Shown: positions 49,847-59,388 of the stretch, piece by piece
Numbering within the stretch: position 1 is the stretch's first letter
Layout: each line of letters begins with the position of its first letter
Source: Herpetosiphonaceae bacterium
GTDB lineage: Bacteria; Chloroflexota; Chloroflexia; Chloroflexales; Kallotenuaceae
Reading direction: 5' to 3'
DNA length: 64,000 nucleotides
Assembly: GCA_036374795.1 (NCBI GenBank)
Contig: DASUTC010000347.1
Span: 62,001 to 126,000, forward strand
The notes under the pieces: generated by a model
Databases searched by the model: none
What the model was told of the DNA's origin: nothing
Seen by the model: only the letters and a program-made list of their open reading frames with translations
Program-made: the position numbers and the translations under genes

Positions 49847-51151
49847 ATGCTGCCATCATCCTTGCGGCCGCCGCGCCGAACGACGATCTGGACCGCCGTG
49901 GGGATCAGTGTCCTCCTGCTGCCCCTGCTGGGGTGCATTGGGACGGCCAACGTGACCCCGACGGCCGGTGGCCTGCCGCGCTGGGCCTGCCCCACGCCAA
50001 CCGCCCTGCCACCGATTCAGGTGGAGGACGGCAGCGACCTGAATCCGGAGGGCACGCCGGTCCCCCACTATCGCGATACCCTGCCCTACGAGCGCGAGCC
50101 GTACAACGAGATCGGACGCGAGCCGATTCTGCGGCCCACGCCCCAGACCAAAACCGGCACGAGCTTCTATCTGGGCCAGATCATCAACCTGCAGCCGGCG
50201 TTGGATGTGCAGCTCACCGTCGAAACCCGCGGTGAGCCGATCATCCGCGATGCCGGGGTGGTGCAGCTGTTCATCGTCCGGGCGACCTGGCACAATCGGG
50301 GCGATCCATTCCCGTTCGACCCGGCCCGGCAGCTGGTGATCAGCAGCATCCGGCGTCCGGATGGCCGGCTGCTCGCCGGGCCGTGGCGCTGGGATCTCGC
50401 CGCGGCCGAGGCGGCCTGGCTCACGCCCACCGATGCCGCGCTGCATACGGAGATCCCCACGGGCGAGAGCACGCTGCAGGTGCCGATCCTGGCGCCGACG
50501 GGAAGCGTGGCGGTCCTCGATCTGCAGCTCGATCCGCCCGATGCCACCGAGGCGAGCGCCGGCAGTCTCCGCGTGCAGTTCACCGCCGCCGAGGAGCCGG
50601 ACTGTGAGCATGCCGGAACGGTCGCCGCCGTGTATGACGAGGAGGGCCGGGAGGCGGTGCCGCCACCCGTGCCGGGCGGGAGCGCGACGCTGATCGCCTT
50701 TGCCCGGCAGCAGCTGGGCCGGCAATACTGCTGGGGCGGCAAAGGCTGGTCGCCCTGCAGCGGCTACACGCCGCAGGATGGACAGGTCACGCCGCCCTGC
50801 GCGTCGTATCCCTGCTGGGATTGTAGTGGCCTCACCTGGGGCGCGTACAACGCCGCCGGGATCGTCATCGGCCACGGCACCAGCAATCAGAAGAACTACC
50901 CGGCGGTCCCCATCGATCAGATTCAACCCGGCGATCTGCTGCTCTTTGGCGGGATTAATCAGGTCGGGCGCGGCGCGCGGATTACCCATGTGGGCCTGTA
51001 CGCCGGTGACCTCGACGGCGACGGCACGGGCGATATGATCCACGCGGCCAGCTACCCGACCGGCGTGGTGATCGCCAAGAACATCCTGGGCAATCGCTAC
51101 TATCTGCAGCGGCTGGCGATCATTACCCGCCCGCCGCGGGGAGGTGCCTGA
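49847..51151 (+). CDS. NlpC/P60 lipoprotein, type IV secretion peptidoglycan hydrolase
   Basis: CGAGGAG precedes the ATG at 49847. The signal ends in the lipobox LLGC with Cys30. A region of unknown fold (about 70-270) is followed by an NlpC/P60 domain (about 280-425) with catalytic Cys326 in WDCSGLTWG, His381 in THVGLYAG and IHAAS. The Cys-rich insert before the catalytic Cys (CWGGKGWSPCSGY) is unusual. The enzyme would cut peptide links in peptidoglycan so that the secretion channel can be built, taking the role of VirB1. First gene of the operon; its stop shares one base with the next start. Confidence 0.88.
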   Translation: MLPSSLRPPRRTTIWTAVGISVLLLPLLGCIGTANVTPTAGGLPRWACPTPTALPPIQVEDGSDLNPEGTPVPHYRDTLPYEREPYNEIGREPILRPTPQTKTGTSFYLGQIINLQPALDVQLTVETRGEPIIRDAGVVQLFIVRATWHNRGDPFPFDPARQLVISSIRRPDGRLLAGPWRWDLAAAEAAWLTPTDAALHTEIPTGESTLQVPILAPTGSVAVLDLQLDPPDATEASAGSLRVQFTAAEEPDCEHAGTVAAVYDEEGREAVPPPVPGGSATLIAFARQQLGRQYCWGGKGWSPCSGYTPQDGQVTPPCASYPCWDCSGLTWGAYNAAGIVIGHGTSNQKNYPAVPIDQIQPGDLLLFGGINQVGRGARITHVGLYAGDLDGDGTGDMIHAASYPTGVVIAKNILGNRYYLQRLAIITRPPRGGA

Positions 51152-51747
51152 TGCCGCTGTGGACCCTCCTGCTCCTCGTTCTGACGACGCTCGTTCCGCA
51201 GCAGGCAACCGAGGGTGGCCTGCGCGTGTGGGTGCGCGACCTTGACGATCGCGGCGTCGCGGACGTGCGGCTCCAGATCGTGGACGCCGCCGAGCAGCGC
51301 CACGACGCGCGGACGGACGCGCAGGGGGTGGCCCTGATCACCCCCCTGCCCGGCGGCTTCGCGCGCATCCTGGGGGCCACCGCGCCCGACGGTCAGCCGC
51401 TGCTGATGGACGAGAACGACCCGGCGGGCGGCCTGCGCATCCCGCTGCAGCCTGGGGTGATCCAGGATCTGGATCTCCGCCTGAGCGATGGGCTGCTCTT
51501 TGTCGAGCCGGTTGCCGAGCCGGAAACGCCGCCGAGTCCGCTCCCGGCGATCACGACACCCAGCGCGACCACGGCTGCAACTGATCCGCGCGACGCCGAT
51601 CCCTCCGGTCCCGCGCCTGCCGACCGGGCCGCGCGCAGCAGCTACGCCTGGGTTCGCTCCCTCGTCCTCCTCGTCGTGATCCTCATCGCCGTGGTGGCGC
51701 TCCTCTGGCAGGCGGTCGGGATTCTGCGCGCCCGGAGGGCAGCATGA
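51151..51747 (+). CDS. Secreted or membrane-anchored operon protein
   Basis: The ATG shares a base with the previous stop (TGATG). The 198-residue product has an N-terminal signal (1-20), a carboxypeptidase-regulatory or CnaB-like beta domain (about 25-110, LRVWVRDLDDRGVADVRL and TDAQGVALI), a Thr/Pro-rich linker and a C-terminal membrane helix (SLVLLVVILIAVVALLWQAV) with Arg-rich end. It would be anchored facing outward, probably as an accessory of the secretion system. It overlaps the VirB6-like gene by four bases. Confidence 0.7.
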   Translation: MPLWTLLLLVLTTLVPQQATEGGLRVWVRDLDDRGVADVRLQIVDAAEQRHDARTDAQGVALITPLPGGFARILGATAPDGQPLLMDENDPAGGLRIPLQPGVIQDLDLRLSDGLLFVEPVAEPETPPSPLPAITTPSATTAATDPRDADPSGPAPADRAARSSYAWVRSLVLLVVILIAVVALLWQAVGILRARRAA

Positions 51748-54700
51748 TGGGGCAGATCCGGGCCAGCCTTCACCGGGCCAGCCGCTCGCTCCGCGCTACG
51801 CCCCGCCACTGGGTGCTGCGCCTGGCGGGCCTCGTCCTCGTGTGGTGGCTGCTCTTCCCGCCGCGGGCCTGGGCCGGCTGTGGCGCGACCGATCCCGGCG
51901 CGTGCATGGATAACGCGCTCTACCAGGGCGAGCTGATGTTGATGGCCTTGCTGTGGGACATCAATCAGACGCTGCTGCTGGTCGCGCGCAATGTCGAGGC
52001 GCTGCGCGAGTGGCTCATCGCCGAGGTCCTCGGCACGGCCTTCGACGCGATCATCGCCGGGATTCAGTTTCCGTTCTGGATCGCCGCGGCGATCGCCTGG
52101 CTGGTGTTTGTCGTCGGCTACTTCCTGCAGGCGCTGGTCGACGGGCTGCAGTGGGTCAGTTTGAAGCGGCTGATCCAGTATGGCGGCCTGGCGCTGTTCC
52201 TGTTTCAGGTCGGCAGCCAGGCGGTCAGCGCCACGGAGCAGATCCGGGTCTCGGCCGGACGCGGCTTTGCCCAGATTGCCGGGACGAGCATCAACCAGGT
52301 GACCGAGGATCTCGATTTCTACGCGGCCGATGACAGCTCGATGGATGCGCCGCACACGATCTACGGCGGCGATGTGTGTCCCGGCCTCTCGACCCAGCGG
52401 TCGACGCCCGGGCTGTATCTCAACGATCTGGCGGCGAATTACCTGTGGGCCGACGCGAAGGACATTCACTGCCCGGATCAGGCGGAGGGCCGGGCCGATG
52501 TCCCCGTGGAGTTCGGCAACCGCTATGCGCCGCCGCCGATGCAGATCGACGACGAGGAGCCGGAAGTACGCCAGCGCAAGATGAAGCTGGCCTGGGACGG
52601 GGTCTCGCGCCTGGGCTGGGGGCTGCCGCTGGCGACCGCCGGCCTGATCGAGCAGATCATGCACCTGCTGTTTGCGCTGGCGCTGGCCTCGACCTGGATC
52701 GGCTTGCTGATCGGGCTGCTGTTTGCCCTGTTTGTGGCGACCGAGGGGATGTTCAAGGCGCATCTCCAGGGGATCATCACGACCTGGAAGACCGCGTGGC
52801 TGGGCTCGTTCTGGATGGCGCTGGTGCTGGGCGTGCTGTATCTGGCGGCGCTGAGCGGCAGCGGGGTGATCGTCGGGGGCCTGGGCGTGCTGGCCTGCGG
52901 GGTGGCGGGATGGCAGACGAAAACCGCGGCGCAGAGCTTTCTGACCGCGGCGCAGGGCGTGAGTGGGGTGATGAGCCATGCGCCGTCGGCGATCGGCGGC
53001 GCGCTCAAAGGGATGCTCGGACCGGCCGGGATGCTGGCCGGGGCGGCACTCGGCGCGGGTGGGGCGCTGCTCGGTGCGAAGGACGCGGTCAGCACCTATC
53101 GGGAAGGCCGGGAACTGGGCCTGGAACGCTGGCAGGCGGCGGATCACGCGCAGACGGCCTGGGGGCAGCGCACCGCCAATCCGCTCACACGCTGGCGCAA
53201 TCAGCAGCGGCTGACGCGGCAGATGGTCCGCGAGAAACTCGGCGACGAGCGGCTGCTGGGCCAGGTCGAGGAATTGCGCGCGCGGGGCCTCGGCGGGGAC
53301 GATCTCGGCGACCGGTTGGCGCACGCGGCGGCTGACGACTCGTGGGCCGAGACCCGCGCCTACGCCCAGCCGACGGGTGATCCGCCCGGGGGCACCGGCT
53401 CAGGACCAGCGACGCCGGTGATCCGCACCCGCCCCGCGCGGGCAGCTGATCCCGCTCCCGGGGCGGTCGATCCCTACACGGGGGAAGCGGTCAGCGCCTG
53501 TCCCGGCTGTGGGCAGCTGCTCACGGCCCAGGCGCTGCGGGCGCATGTCTGTCCGCAGCGCGCAGCGTCCGCATCGATTCACGCGGCGGACACGCAGCGG
53601 CTCACACCGAAGGTCGCGGGGGCACCCCTTCCCCCGTTACGCGCCGCGCCACAGCGGCGGGCCAGGGGCGGCCGGCTGCAGCGTCGCCGGACCAAACTGG
53701 CGCTTGGTCCGGCAGGAACCCAGATGGTGGTCGACACGGATGGCGCACCCGTCGCTCCCGATCTGCGGCTGGCGCTGGACGGCGATCGGGATCAGCCAGG
53801 CGTGACCCCGGTGTCGCCGCCGCTCGACGGTCGCGCCGAATCGCCAGGATCAGGGGTGACCAGCACCGCAGCATCCACGCAGCCGATCCCCGCCGACGCG
53901 CGGTCGAGCCAGTGGCATCTCGCGCCAGGTGACCAGCGGACGGTGCCCGGTCATGCCACCGGGTCCGGCACGGCGTCCAGCACTGCGTCTGGGCTGGGGA
54001 CGGCGACGACCACGGATCACCTGCGCCTGGTGGCCCTGCCCGACCAGCCGGCGCGTCCTACTGGACGGATCGCGTCCGAGTCGCCCGGGCTGCAGCTGAC
54101 GCCACCGGCGCGTTCTGCCGGAACCGCAGCGGGATCGGTCCCGGCGGATGCGCTGGCGCCGCGCAGTCGGAGTATGAGCGGGCAGCGGACGATCGTCCAT
54201 CCCTCCGGTACCGGTCGTCCGTCGATCACCATCAATAGCCTCCCGGTTGGCGGTCTCGCGGTGCCGGTCAGACCCGCTGCGCCGCCAACTCCGGGCCTGG
54301 TGCCCGCGTCAGCCCCGGCAGCGCCCCACCCATCGGGTGATGGACCGCCGCCCGTGGAGCCGGCACCCGTCGCGGTTCTGCCGGTACCGGGAGCGGACCC
54401 GGGTGTTGCTGTGGCCGCGCCAAGCGTTCCGCTGACTCCTGAACCCGCGCCAGCGCAGACCCCGGTACCCGTCGCGCCAGTGGTGAGCGCTGCCGCGGCG
54501 CCGAGTCGATCACCCAGCGTGTCGCCGCACACCGTCGCCCATCCCCCAGCGGGCGATCCCCGCGTGATTCCCGGCGTGCCAGTGGGCAGCCCGTCGTCAG
54601 CCATGCCCTCCGGTGGAGCAGGGCTGACCGGCTCCCCGATCCCGCCCGTCGATCGCGCCATGCGGCCCTGGCAACGCGCGCATCAGCGGCGGCTGACCAC

Positions 54701-54755
54701 CCTCGGACCCCGGCCCACGCCGCGCGGGTCGCAGACGAAAGGACAAGGACGCTAA
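51744..54755 (+). CDS. VirB6/TrbL-like polytopic membrane protein with long tail
   Basis: The 1003-residue protein has a signal-like first helix and about six further membrane helices up to residue 400 (for example FWIAAAIAWLVFVVGYFL and LLFALALASTWIGLLIGLLF), then a Gly/Ala-rich segment, as in VirB6/TrbL inner-membrane channel components. After residue 500 comes a very long Pro/Ala/Ser-rich, probably disordered tail. Within it lies a compact Cys2-His-Cys motif, CPGCGQLLTAQALRAHVC (about 578-595), a likely zinc finger, not usual in this family. The tail may reach into the cytoplasm and contact DNA or other subunits. Confidence 0.75.
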   Translation: MMGQIRASLHRASRSLRATPRHWVLRLAGLVLVWWLLFPPRAWAGCGATDPGACMDNALYQGELMLMALLWDINQTLLLVARNVEALREWLIAEVLGTAFDAIIAGIQFPFWIAAAIAWLVFVVGYFLQALVDGLQWVSLKRLIQYGGLALFLFQVGSQAVSATEQIRVSAGRGFAQIAGTSINQVTEDLDFYAADDSSMDAPHTIYGGDVCPGLSTQRSTPGLYLNDLAANYLWADAKDIHCPDQAEGRADVPVEFGNRYAPPPMQIDDEEPEVRQRKMKLAWDGVSRLGWGLPLATAGLIEQIMHLLFALALASTWIGLLIGLLFALFVATEGMFKAHLQGIITTWKTAWLGSFWMALVLGVLYLAALSGSGVIVGGLGVLACGVAGWQTKTAAQSFLTAAQGVSGVMSHAPSAIGGALKGMLGPAGMLAGAALGAGGALLGAKDAVSTYREGRELGLERWQAADHAQTAWGQRTANPLTRWRNQQRLTRQMVREKLGDERLLGQVEELRARGLGGDDLGDRLAHAAADDSWAETRAYAQPTGDPPGGTGSGPATPVIRTRPARAADPAPGAVDPYTGEAVSACPGCGQLLTAQALRAHVCPQRAASASIHAADTQRLTPKVAGAPLPPLRAAPQRRARGGRLQRRRTKLALGPAGTQMVVDTDGAPVAPDLRLALDGDRDQPGVTPVSPPLDGRAESPGSGVTSTAASTQPIPADARSSQWHLAPGDQRTVPGHATGSGTASSTASGLGTATTTDHLRLVALPDQPARPTGRIASESPGLQLTPPARSAGTAAGSVPADALAPRSRSMSGQRTIVHPSGTGRPSITINSLPVGGLAVPVRPAAPPTPGLVPASAPAAPHPSGDGPPPVEPAPVAVLPVPGADPGVAVAAPSVPLTPEPAPAQTPVPVAPVVSAAAAPSRSPSVSPHTVAHPPAGDPRVIPGVPVGSPSSAMPSGGAGLTGSPIPPVDRAMRPWQRAHQRRLTTLGPRPTPRGSQTKGQGR

Positions 54756-56831
54756 ATGCTCGTGCGTATTCCGCTGCGCTGGCTGATCGCCGGCCTGCTC
54801 CTGGCGCTCTTGGGCGGGGTGGTGGCAGCGCCGTGGCTGCGGCCCGCCGTCGTCGATCCCCGCCTGGTCGCGGCGCAGGCCGCGCCCTGGACGCCGACGC
54901 CCACGCCGACGGATCTGCCGACGGCGACCGCGACCGTCACGCCCACCGCGACGCCGACCGATGTCCCTACGCCCACGCCGACGGCAACGGATCTCCCCAC
55001 GCCGACGACCGCGCCGACGGTGACGCCGACGCCGACCCCCACCGCGCTGCCGCCGGGGTATGGGCCGGACGCCTGCGAGCCGAACAATACGCTCGTGCAG
55101 CCCTGCGCGATCCCGACCGAGGTCGAGGTGCCGAACCTGAGCTTCGTGGATGGCACGCCGGATGTGTACAGCGTGCTGCTGAAGGCCCAGCGCCGCTACA
55201 CCATCCGCGCCAGCAGCGCGACGGGCATCGATCCGGTGCTGAAGCTCTATCTGGCGGCGGACACGAGCCGGATCGTCGCCGAGAACGACGACCTGGCGCC
55301 CGGCTCGGGCGATGCCCAGGTCGAGATCGTGATCACCACCGATGCCTGGTATCTCGTCGCGGTGCAGAATCAGGCACCGGGCGAGATGCGCGGGCGGATC
55401 TATAGCGTGAGCGTTCGCTCCAGCGCGCTGGCGGGAACCCCCGCGCCGGGCACGCCCACGGCAACGCCGGTGCCGACGCCGTCAAGTGGTGATCTCTTAG
55501 AAAACAACTACGATGGGGACCACGCGGCCCGCATCGGCTGGGCCGTGCCGTATGACCTGAGCCTCGTCTGCCCGGACCCGCAGCCAGCCGCCTGTCCGGC
55601 GGGCGATCATGACTTCCTGCGCGTGCCGGTCAAAGCCGGCGTGCCGTTCGTCGCGCTGACCTATGACCTCGGACCGGGCGCGGACACCTATCTGTCGCTC
55701 TACCGGCCCGACGCGGCCCAAACCATCGTCGGCGCGGGCCGGCTGCCGGGCTGGCGGCTGCTGGCCGTCAACGACGATGTCGCGCCCGGCTGGACGCTGC
55801 GCAGCCTGGTGGCGCTGACGCCGGACTGGGATGGCGAGGCGCTGCTGGTCGTCGCGTCCTCGGCGCGGGCGAATCCGCCGGTTGTGCCGGACGCAGATGG
55901 TCCCGCCGGGCGCTACCGGCTGATCGTGGGCAGTCCGGATCACGCGGCGCTCCGCGAGGTGCTCGCGGCCCAGCGCGATCTCCCGCCCACGCCGACCCCC
56001 GCGCCGACCAGCGATCCGACGCCGGTGCCAACGCCACGCCCGGACCCAACCGCGCTGCCGCTGCCGACGCATGTGCCCACCCCGGTCCCAACGCGCGCGC
56101 CGACGAGCGCACCGCTGCCACCTGCCGTGGGGACTGCCCCGGCGCAGGATCACCGCGAGGTGGTCCGCGAGCCGTCGAGTACCGGCCTGGCCGTGGTGGT
56201 CAAGGATGGCACCCGCCTGTATGGGGCGGCCCCGCCGGCGGATGGGGATGAACTCGCGAGCTATGCCGAAGGCGCGCGGGTGCGGCTGCTCGGCATGAGC
56301 TACCGCGGCTGGGTCAAGGTCCAGCCCGACGATAGCGTGACCCCCGGCTGGATGTGGGGACCCGATCTCCGCCCCGTGGAGACCGCGCCCGCGCCGGATG
56401 CCCCGACAAGCCCCACGCCCGACGGCACGACCACGCCCCGACCCGGTGGACCTGCCGCGCCGACGCCGACGATTCCAGCGACGGGTGAGCGTCCCGCCGT
56501 GGTCGAGGATCTCGCACCCCGGCCGCTGCCGACCGCCGTGCCGCAGCGCCCGGTGGGGCGGACGCTGACCATCGAGGTGTGTGGCGCGGCGACCAAGCCA
56601 GGCACCTGCGGGACACCCCTGCGCGGCGTGCGCGTGGAGATCGTCCAGGTGGCGACGGGACGGGTGCTGACGCAGGGCCTGACCGATAGCTCCGGCACGG
56701 TGCGCCTGTCGCTCAGCGTCCCCGCGGGCAGCAAGCTGCTGCTCCGCATCCCGGTGCTGGGCGTCGAGGCGGCAATCGGCGAGACCGATACGCAGATCCC
56801 GGTGCGCGTGCCGGGCACGAGTGGAGGTTAA
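54756..56831 (+). CDS. Secreted protein with PPC-like, SH3-like and Cna-B-like domains
   Basis: The start directly abuts the previous stop. The 691-residue product has a signal or anchor helix (1-25), a Thr/Pro linker, two domains of bacterial pre-peptidase C-terminal (PPC) type (about 105-220 with DACEPNNTL, and 245-400), a second linker, an SH3-like domain (about 470-545, VVVKDGTRLYG and MSYRGWVKVQ) and a final beta domain (about 605-685). SH3-like domains often bind peptidoglycan. It is placed inside the type IV secretion operon and may form an outer part of the apparatus or a contact protein; no known component matches. Confidence 0.7.
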   Translation: MLVRIPLRWLIAGLLLALLGGVVAAPWLRPAVVDPRLVAAQAAPWTPTPTPTDLPTATATVTPTATPTDVPTPTPTATDLPTPTTAPTVTPTPTPTALPPGYGPDACEPNNTLVQPCAIPTEVEVPNLSFVDGTPDVYSVLLKAQRRYTIRASSATGIDPVLKLYLAADTSRIVAENDDLAPGSGDAQVEIVITTDAWYLVAVQNQAPGEMRGRIYSVSVRSSALAGTPAPGTPTATPVPTPSSGDLLENNYDGDHAARIGWAVPYDLSLVCPDPQPAACPAGDHDFLRVPVKAGVPFVALTYDLGPGADTYLSLYRPDAAQTIVGAGRLPGWRLLAVNDDVAPGWTLRSLVALTPDWDGEALLVVASSARANPPVVPDADGPAGRYRLIVGSPDHAALREVLAAQRDLPPTPTPAPTSDPTPVPTPRPDPTALPLPTHVPTPVPTRAPTSAPLPPAVGTAPAQDHREVVREPSSTGLAVVVKDGTRLYGAAPPADGDELASYAEGARVRLLGMSYRGWVKVQPDDSVTPGWMWGPDLRPVETAPAPDAPTSPTPDGTTTPRPGGPAAPTPTIPATGERPAVVEDLAPRPLPTAVPQRPVGRTLTIEVCGAATKPGTCGTPLRGVRVEIVQVATGRVLTQGLTDSSGTVRLSLSVPAGSKLLLRIPVLGVEAAIGETDTQIPVRVPGTSGG

Positions 56832-56834
56832 GCG

Positions 56835-58379
56835 ATGGCGTTTGCACGATCCCCGCGCGCCAAAACCACCCAGCTCTCGCGGCAGCAGCTGATCGCCGAG
56901 AGCGAGGCGACCTGGCGCAAATGGCGCGCCTTTCTGCGCGAAAAACAGGCCGAGCACCAGCGCCGCCAGGCCGAGCGGGCGGGCCTGGATGATCTGACGC
57001 AGACAGACGGCGCGGCGACGCAGGTGGTCCGCGCGCGGCTGAGTGCCGCCGAGCGGCAGGAGCTGAGCGCGATCCTGGAGTATCGCCGCCGCGTAGCCCA
57101 GGCGCAGGCCGAAGCGCAGGCCCGCCAGCTGGGGCAGCCCATCCCGGAGAGCGAGGTCGTCTTCGGTCAGCTCCTCGACCAGATCCAGGCGGAGCTGGAG
57201 GGCCGGGTGGCGAAGAGCGGGATGGCGCTGCTGCCGGAGAGCGCGCAGCATCCAGAGCGGATGAACGAGTTCAACCACCGCGCGGTCGCCAGCCGGACCA
57301 GCGACGACGACTACCTGCTGCTCGGCACGGCGGCGGCGCGCATCGAGCGCCGGCGCCTCGGTGTGATCGGCGGGACCGTCCTGATCCTTGCGATCCTCCT
57401 CGTCCTGATCCTGCGGCCGTTCGCGGCGGACGGGACGGCCGCCCCGGCAGCGGCAGCCGTAGCGCAGGTGGGCCAGCAATCCACCCAGCTCTGGCAGGTC
57501 CGCACCGTGACCGTGGGCGATGTAGAGCGCCCGATCAGCGGTGCCGCGCTGGGCTATCCGCTCCTGATCTGCCTGTCCGAGGAGCAGCAGGCGGTCGCGA
57601 CCGCGGGCACCGAGGTCCACGTCGCGGGACCGGACAGCCGGCGGACCTACCGGCTCCATGCCGATCTCGCGGGCACGCCGCGCGATCTGGTGGTCGCGGA
57701 CTGCGACGTATCTCCCCCCAGGCTGCTGCGGGCGGCGGCGCTGGTCGCGACGGAGACCAGCCAGCCGCTCGATCCGTCGCTGATCACTCGGGTCGCCGTC
57801 TGGGGGCCGGATACGGACCCGGCGACGATCCCGGCCGAGCGCATGCGGGTGGATCTCCAGGTGCGCGACGCGGAGATCGGACGAACCACCTTGATTCTGA
57901 CCGATGGCACGGAATGGTCGCCGACGGCCACCACGCCGATCAGCGAGGGGGTTGAGCTGAGCTATCTCGTCCCACTTGCGAGTGGTCCCCAGGATGCCGG
58001 GTGGGAGGTCGCGCTGGATGGCGGCCTGCCGGGGCGTCTGGCCCTCAGCCTGCCCGCGCCCGTCAGCCGCGCGCAGCTGCTCCGCGAGCGCCTGACGGTG
58101 CGTCCGGGCGGCGCCCGAGTCGTAAGCCGGGATGGCCGGCAGCAGGTGGAGGTCACGCTGACGCTCGCCCTCGCCGACGGCGCGCCGGATCTGACGCTGC
58201 TGCCGGGCGATCTGGTGGTGAGCCGGGAAGGCGGCGCGGCGATCGCCACGGTCGAGTGGGCGCCGCCGACCGTGACGGCGGGTCAGCCAGCCACCGTGAC
58301 GATCGGGATTCCGCTGGATCGCGCGCGGGGATCGGTCGAGATCGTGCTGGCCGGGTACCGCGCCCGCATTGGCTGGTAA
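56835..58379 (+). CDS. Single-pass membrane protein of the secretion operon
   Basis: GGAGG in the end of the previous gene serves the ATG at 56835. The 514-residue product has a long charged helical N-terminal half (1-170), one membrane helix (about 176-196, VIGGTVLILAILLVLILRPF) and an outside part of about 310 residues rich in beta strands. This topology resembles VirB8 or VirB10-type subunits, but the long cytoplasmic helix is unusual and no family motif is evident. Probable structural subunit of the channel. Confidence 0.65.
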   Translation: MAFARSPRAKTTQLSRQQLIAESEATWRKWRAFLREKQAEHQRRQAERAGLDDLTQTDGAATQVVRARLSAAERQELSAILEYRRRVAQAQAEAQARQLGQPIPESEVVFGQLLDQIQAELEGRVAKSGMALLPESAQHPERMNEFNHRAVASRTSDDDYLLLGTAAARIERRRLGVIGGTVLILAILLVLILRPFAADGTAAPAAAAVAQVGQQSTQLWQVRTVTVGDVERPISGAALGYPLLICLSEEQQAVATAGTEVHVAGPDSRRTYRLHADLAGTPRDLVVADCDVSPPRLLRAAALVATETSQPLDPSLITRVAVWGPDTDPATIPAERMRVDLQVRDAEIGRTTLILTDGTEWSPTATTPISEGVELSYLVPLASGPQDAGWEVALDGGLPGRLALSLPAPVSRAQLLRERLTVRPGGARVVSRDGRQQVEVTLTLALADGAPDLTLLPGDLVVSREGGAAIATVEWAPPTVTAGQPATVTIGIPLDRARGSVEIVLAGYRARIGW

Positions 58380-58499
58380 GCGGAGGTGAATGTGCTGATC
58401 ATTCGGGTCCGCCGTCCCGCGCGCAGCCCGCCGGGGCACCCACGGTGGGTGATGTTCGTGTCGTCGTCGTCGTTTCATCGCATATGGGAGAACCATTGT

Positions 58500-58919
58500 A
58501 TGTCTGCTCTGCTTCGTCGTCATCCGGGACCGGTACTCCGCCTGGCCGGGTTCGTCCTGCTGTTCGGTCTCCTGCTCATGCCGCGCCTGGCGTTTGCTCA
58601 GGATGGTGGTCCGGGCAATCCCTTCGCCGATGCCGGGGCGCAGGACGCCGCCCTCGGCTTTGTCCGCTCGCTGGTGTTCTGGGTCTGGATCGCCTGCGGC
58701 ATCGGCGCGCTGGTCTGGGCCGCCGCCTACTGGTTCCAGAGCGTCATCCCCGACGTGTATAACCAGATGCGCGGCATGCTCCGCAACGGCGTGCTGATCA
58801 TGGCCGGCCTCAACCTGGTGGTCAGCTTCATCATCTCGCAGGCCGAGGCCGCGCGCGATTCGGGCAGCAGCAATCCGGAGCGTCCGGCGCTGGCGGTCGT
58901 CGTCCGGCGGTCGATCTAA
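58500..58919 (+). CDS. VirB2/TrbC-like pilin-type protein
   Basis: GGGAG precedes the ATG at 58500; the longer frame to 58386 adds an Arg-rich stretch without a ribosome-binding site. The 139-residue product has a signal peptide ending at AFA (residue about 32) and two hydrophobic helices (SLVFWVWIACGIGALVWAAA and GVLIMAGLNLVVSFII), the typical VirB2/TrbC pilin layout. It should form the conjugative pilus or channel lining. Position before PrgI-like and VirB4-like genes agrees. Confidence 0.7.
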   Translation: MSALLRRHPGPVLRLAGFVLLFGLLLMPRLAFAQDGGPGNPFADAGAQDAALGFVRSLVFWVWIACGIGALVWAAAYWFQSVIPDVYNQMRGMLRNGVLIMAGLNLVVSFIISQAEAARDSGSSNPERPALAVVVRRSI

Positions 58920-58974
58920 TGGCTGGGGCGCGTCGGAACAGATGCGCCCCAGCTTCTGGGAGAGGACTCCACCC

Positions 58975-59388
58975 ATGCCCTACACCCATCAGGAAGAACT
59001 GAATGCCCGCGGCCAGAGCCGGCAGCTCGGCATCTTCACCACCGCCAACGCCGCGGGCGCGGGCGTGCTCGGCCTGGTTGTCTGGCAGCTGACCCGCATG
59101 CTCGGCGTCACGGGCGATTTCTGGGACGCGCGCTTCTGGGTCCAGGCCGCGCTGGTGCTGGCCGGCGCTGCCCTGGGCGTCGCCGTGACCTTCCGCTGGA
59201 GCGGGCTGTCGCTGCTGGACCGGCTGCTGCTCTGGATCGGCTTTCAGCAGCGCCGCCTGGCCCGCCACACCCGGCTCCGCCCCCAGGCGGCGGTGGTCGG
59301 CGACGCCGACGGCGGCATGCCGGCGGTGTACCGGGACGGCGAGGTGCTGCTGCGCCCGTATCGTCCGGAGGAGGACGCCGATGCCTGA
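58975..59388 (+). CDS. PrgI/VirB3-like membrane protein
   Basis: GAGAGGA precedes the ATG at 58975. The 137-residue product has two membrane helices (about 25-45 and 60-80) with short basic ends, the layout of VirB3 or PrgI-family proteins, which always precede VirB4. Its end overlaps the VirB4-like gene by eight bases, which supports tight coupling. It would anchor the ATPase to the membrane. Confidence 0.7.
   Translation: MPYTHQEELNARGQSRQLGIFTTANAAGAGVLGLVVWQLTRMLGVTGDFWDARFWVQAALVLAGAALGVAVTFRWSGLSLLDRLLLWIGFQQRRLARHTRLRPQAAVVGDADGGMPAVYRDGEVLLRPYRPEEDADA

Noticed and set aside
55497-58976. Minus-strand frame of 1159 codons
   Set aside because: Arg/His/Gly-rich antisense shadow of the plus-strand operon genes, which have ribosome-binding sites, signals and domains.
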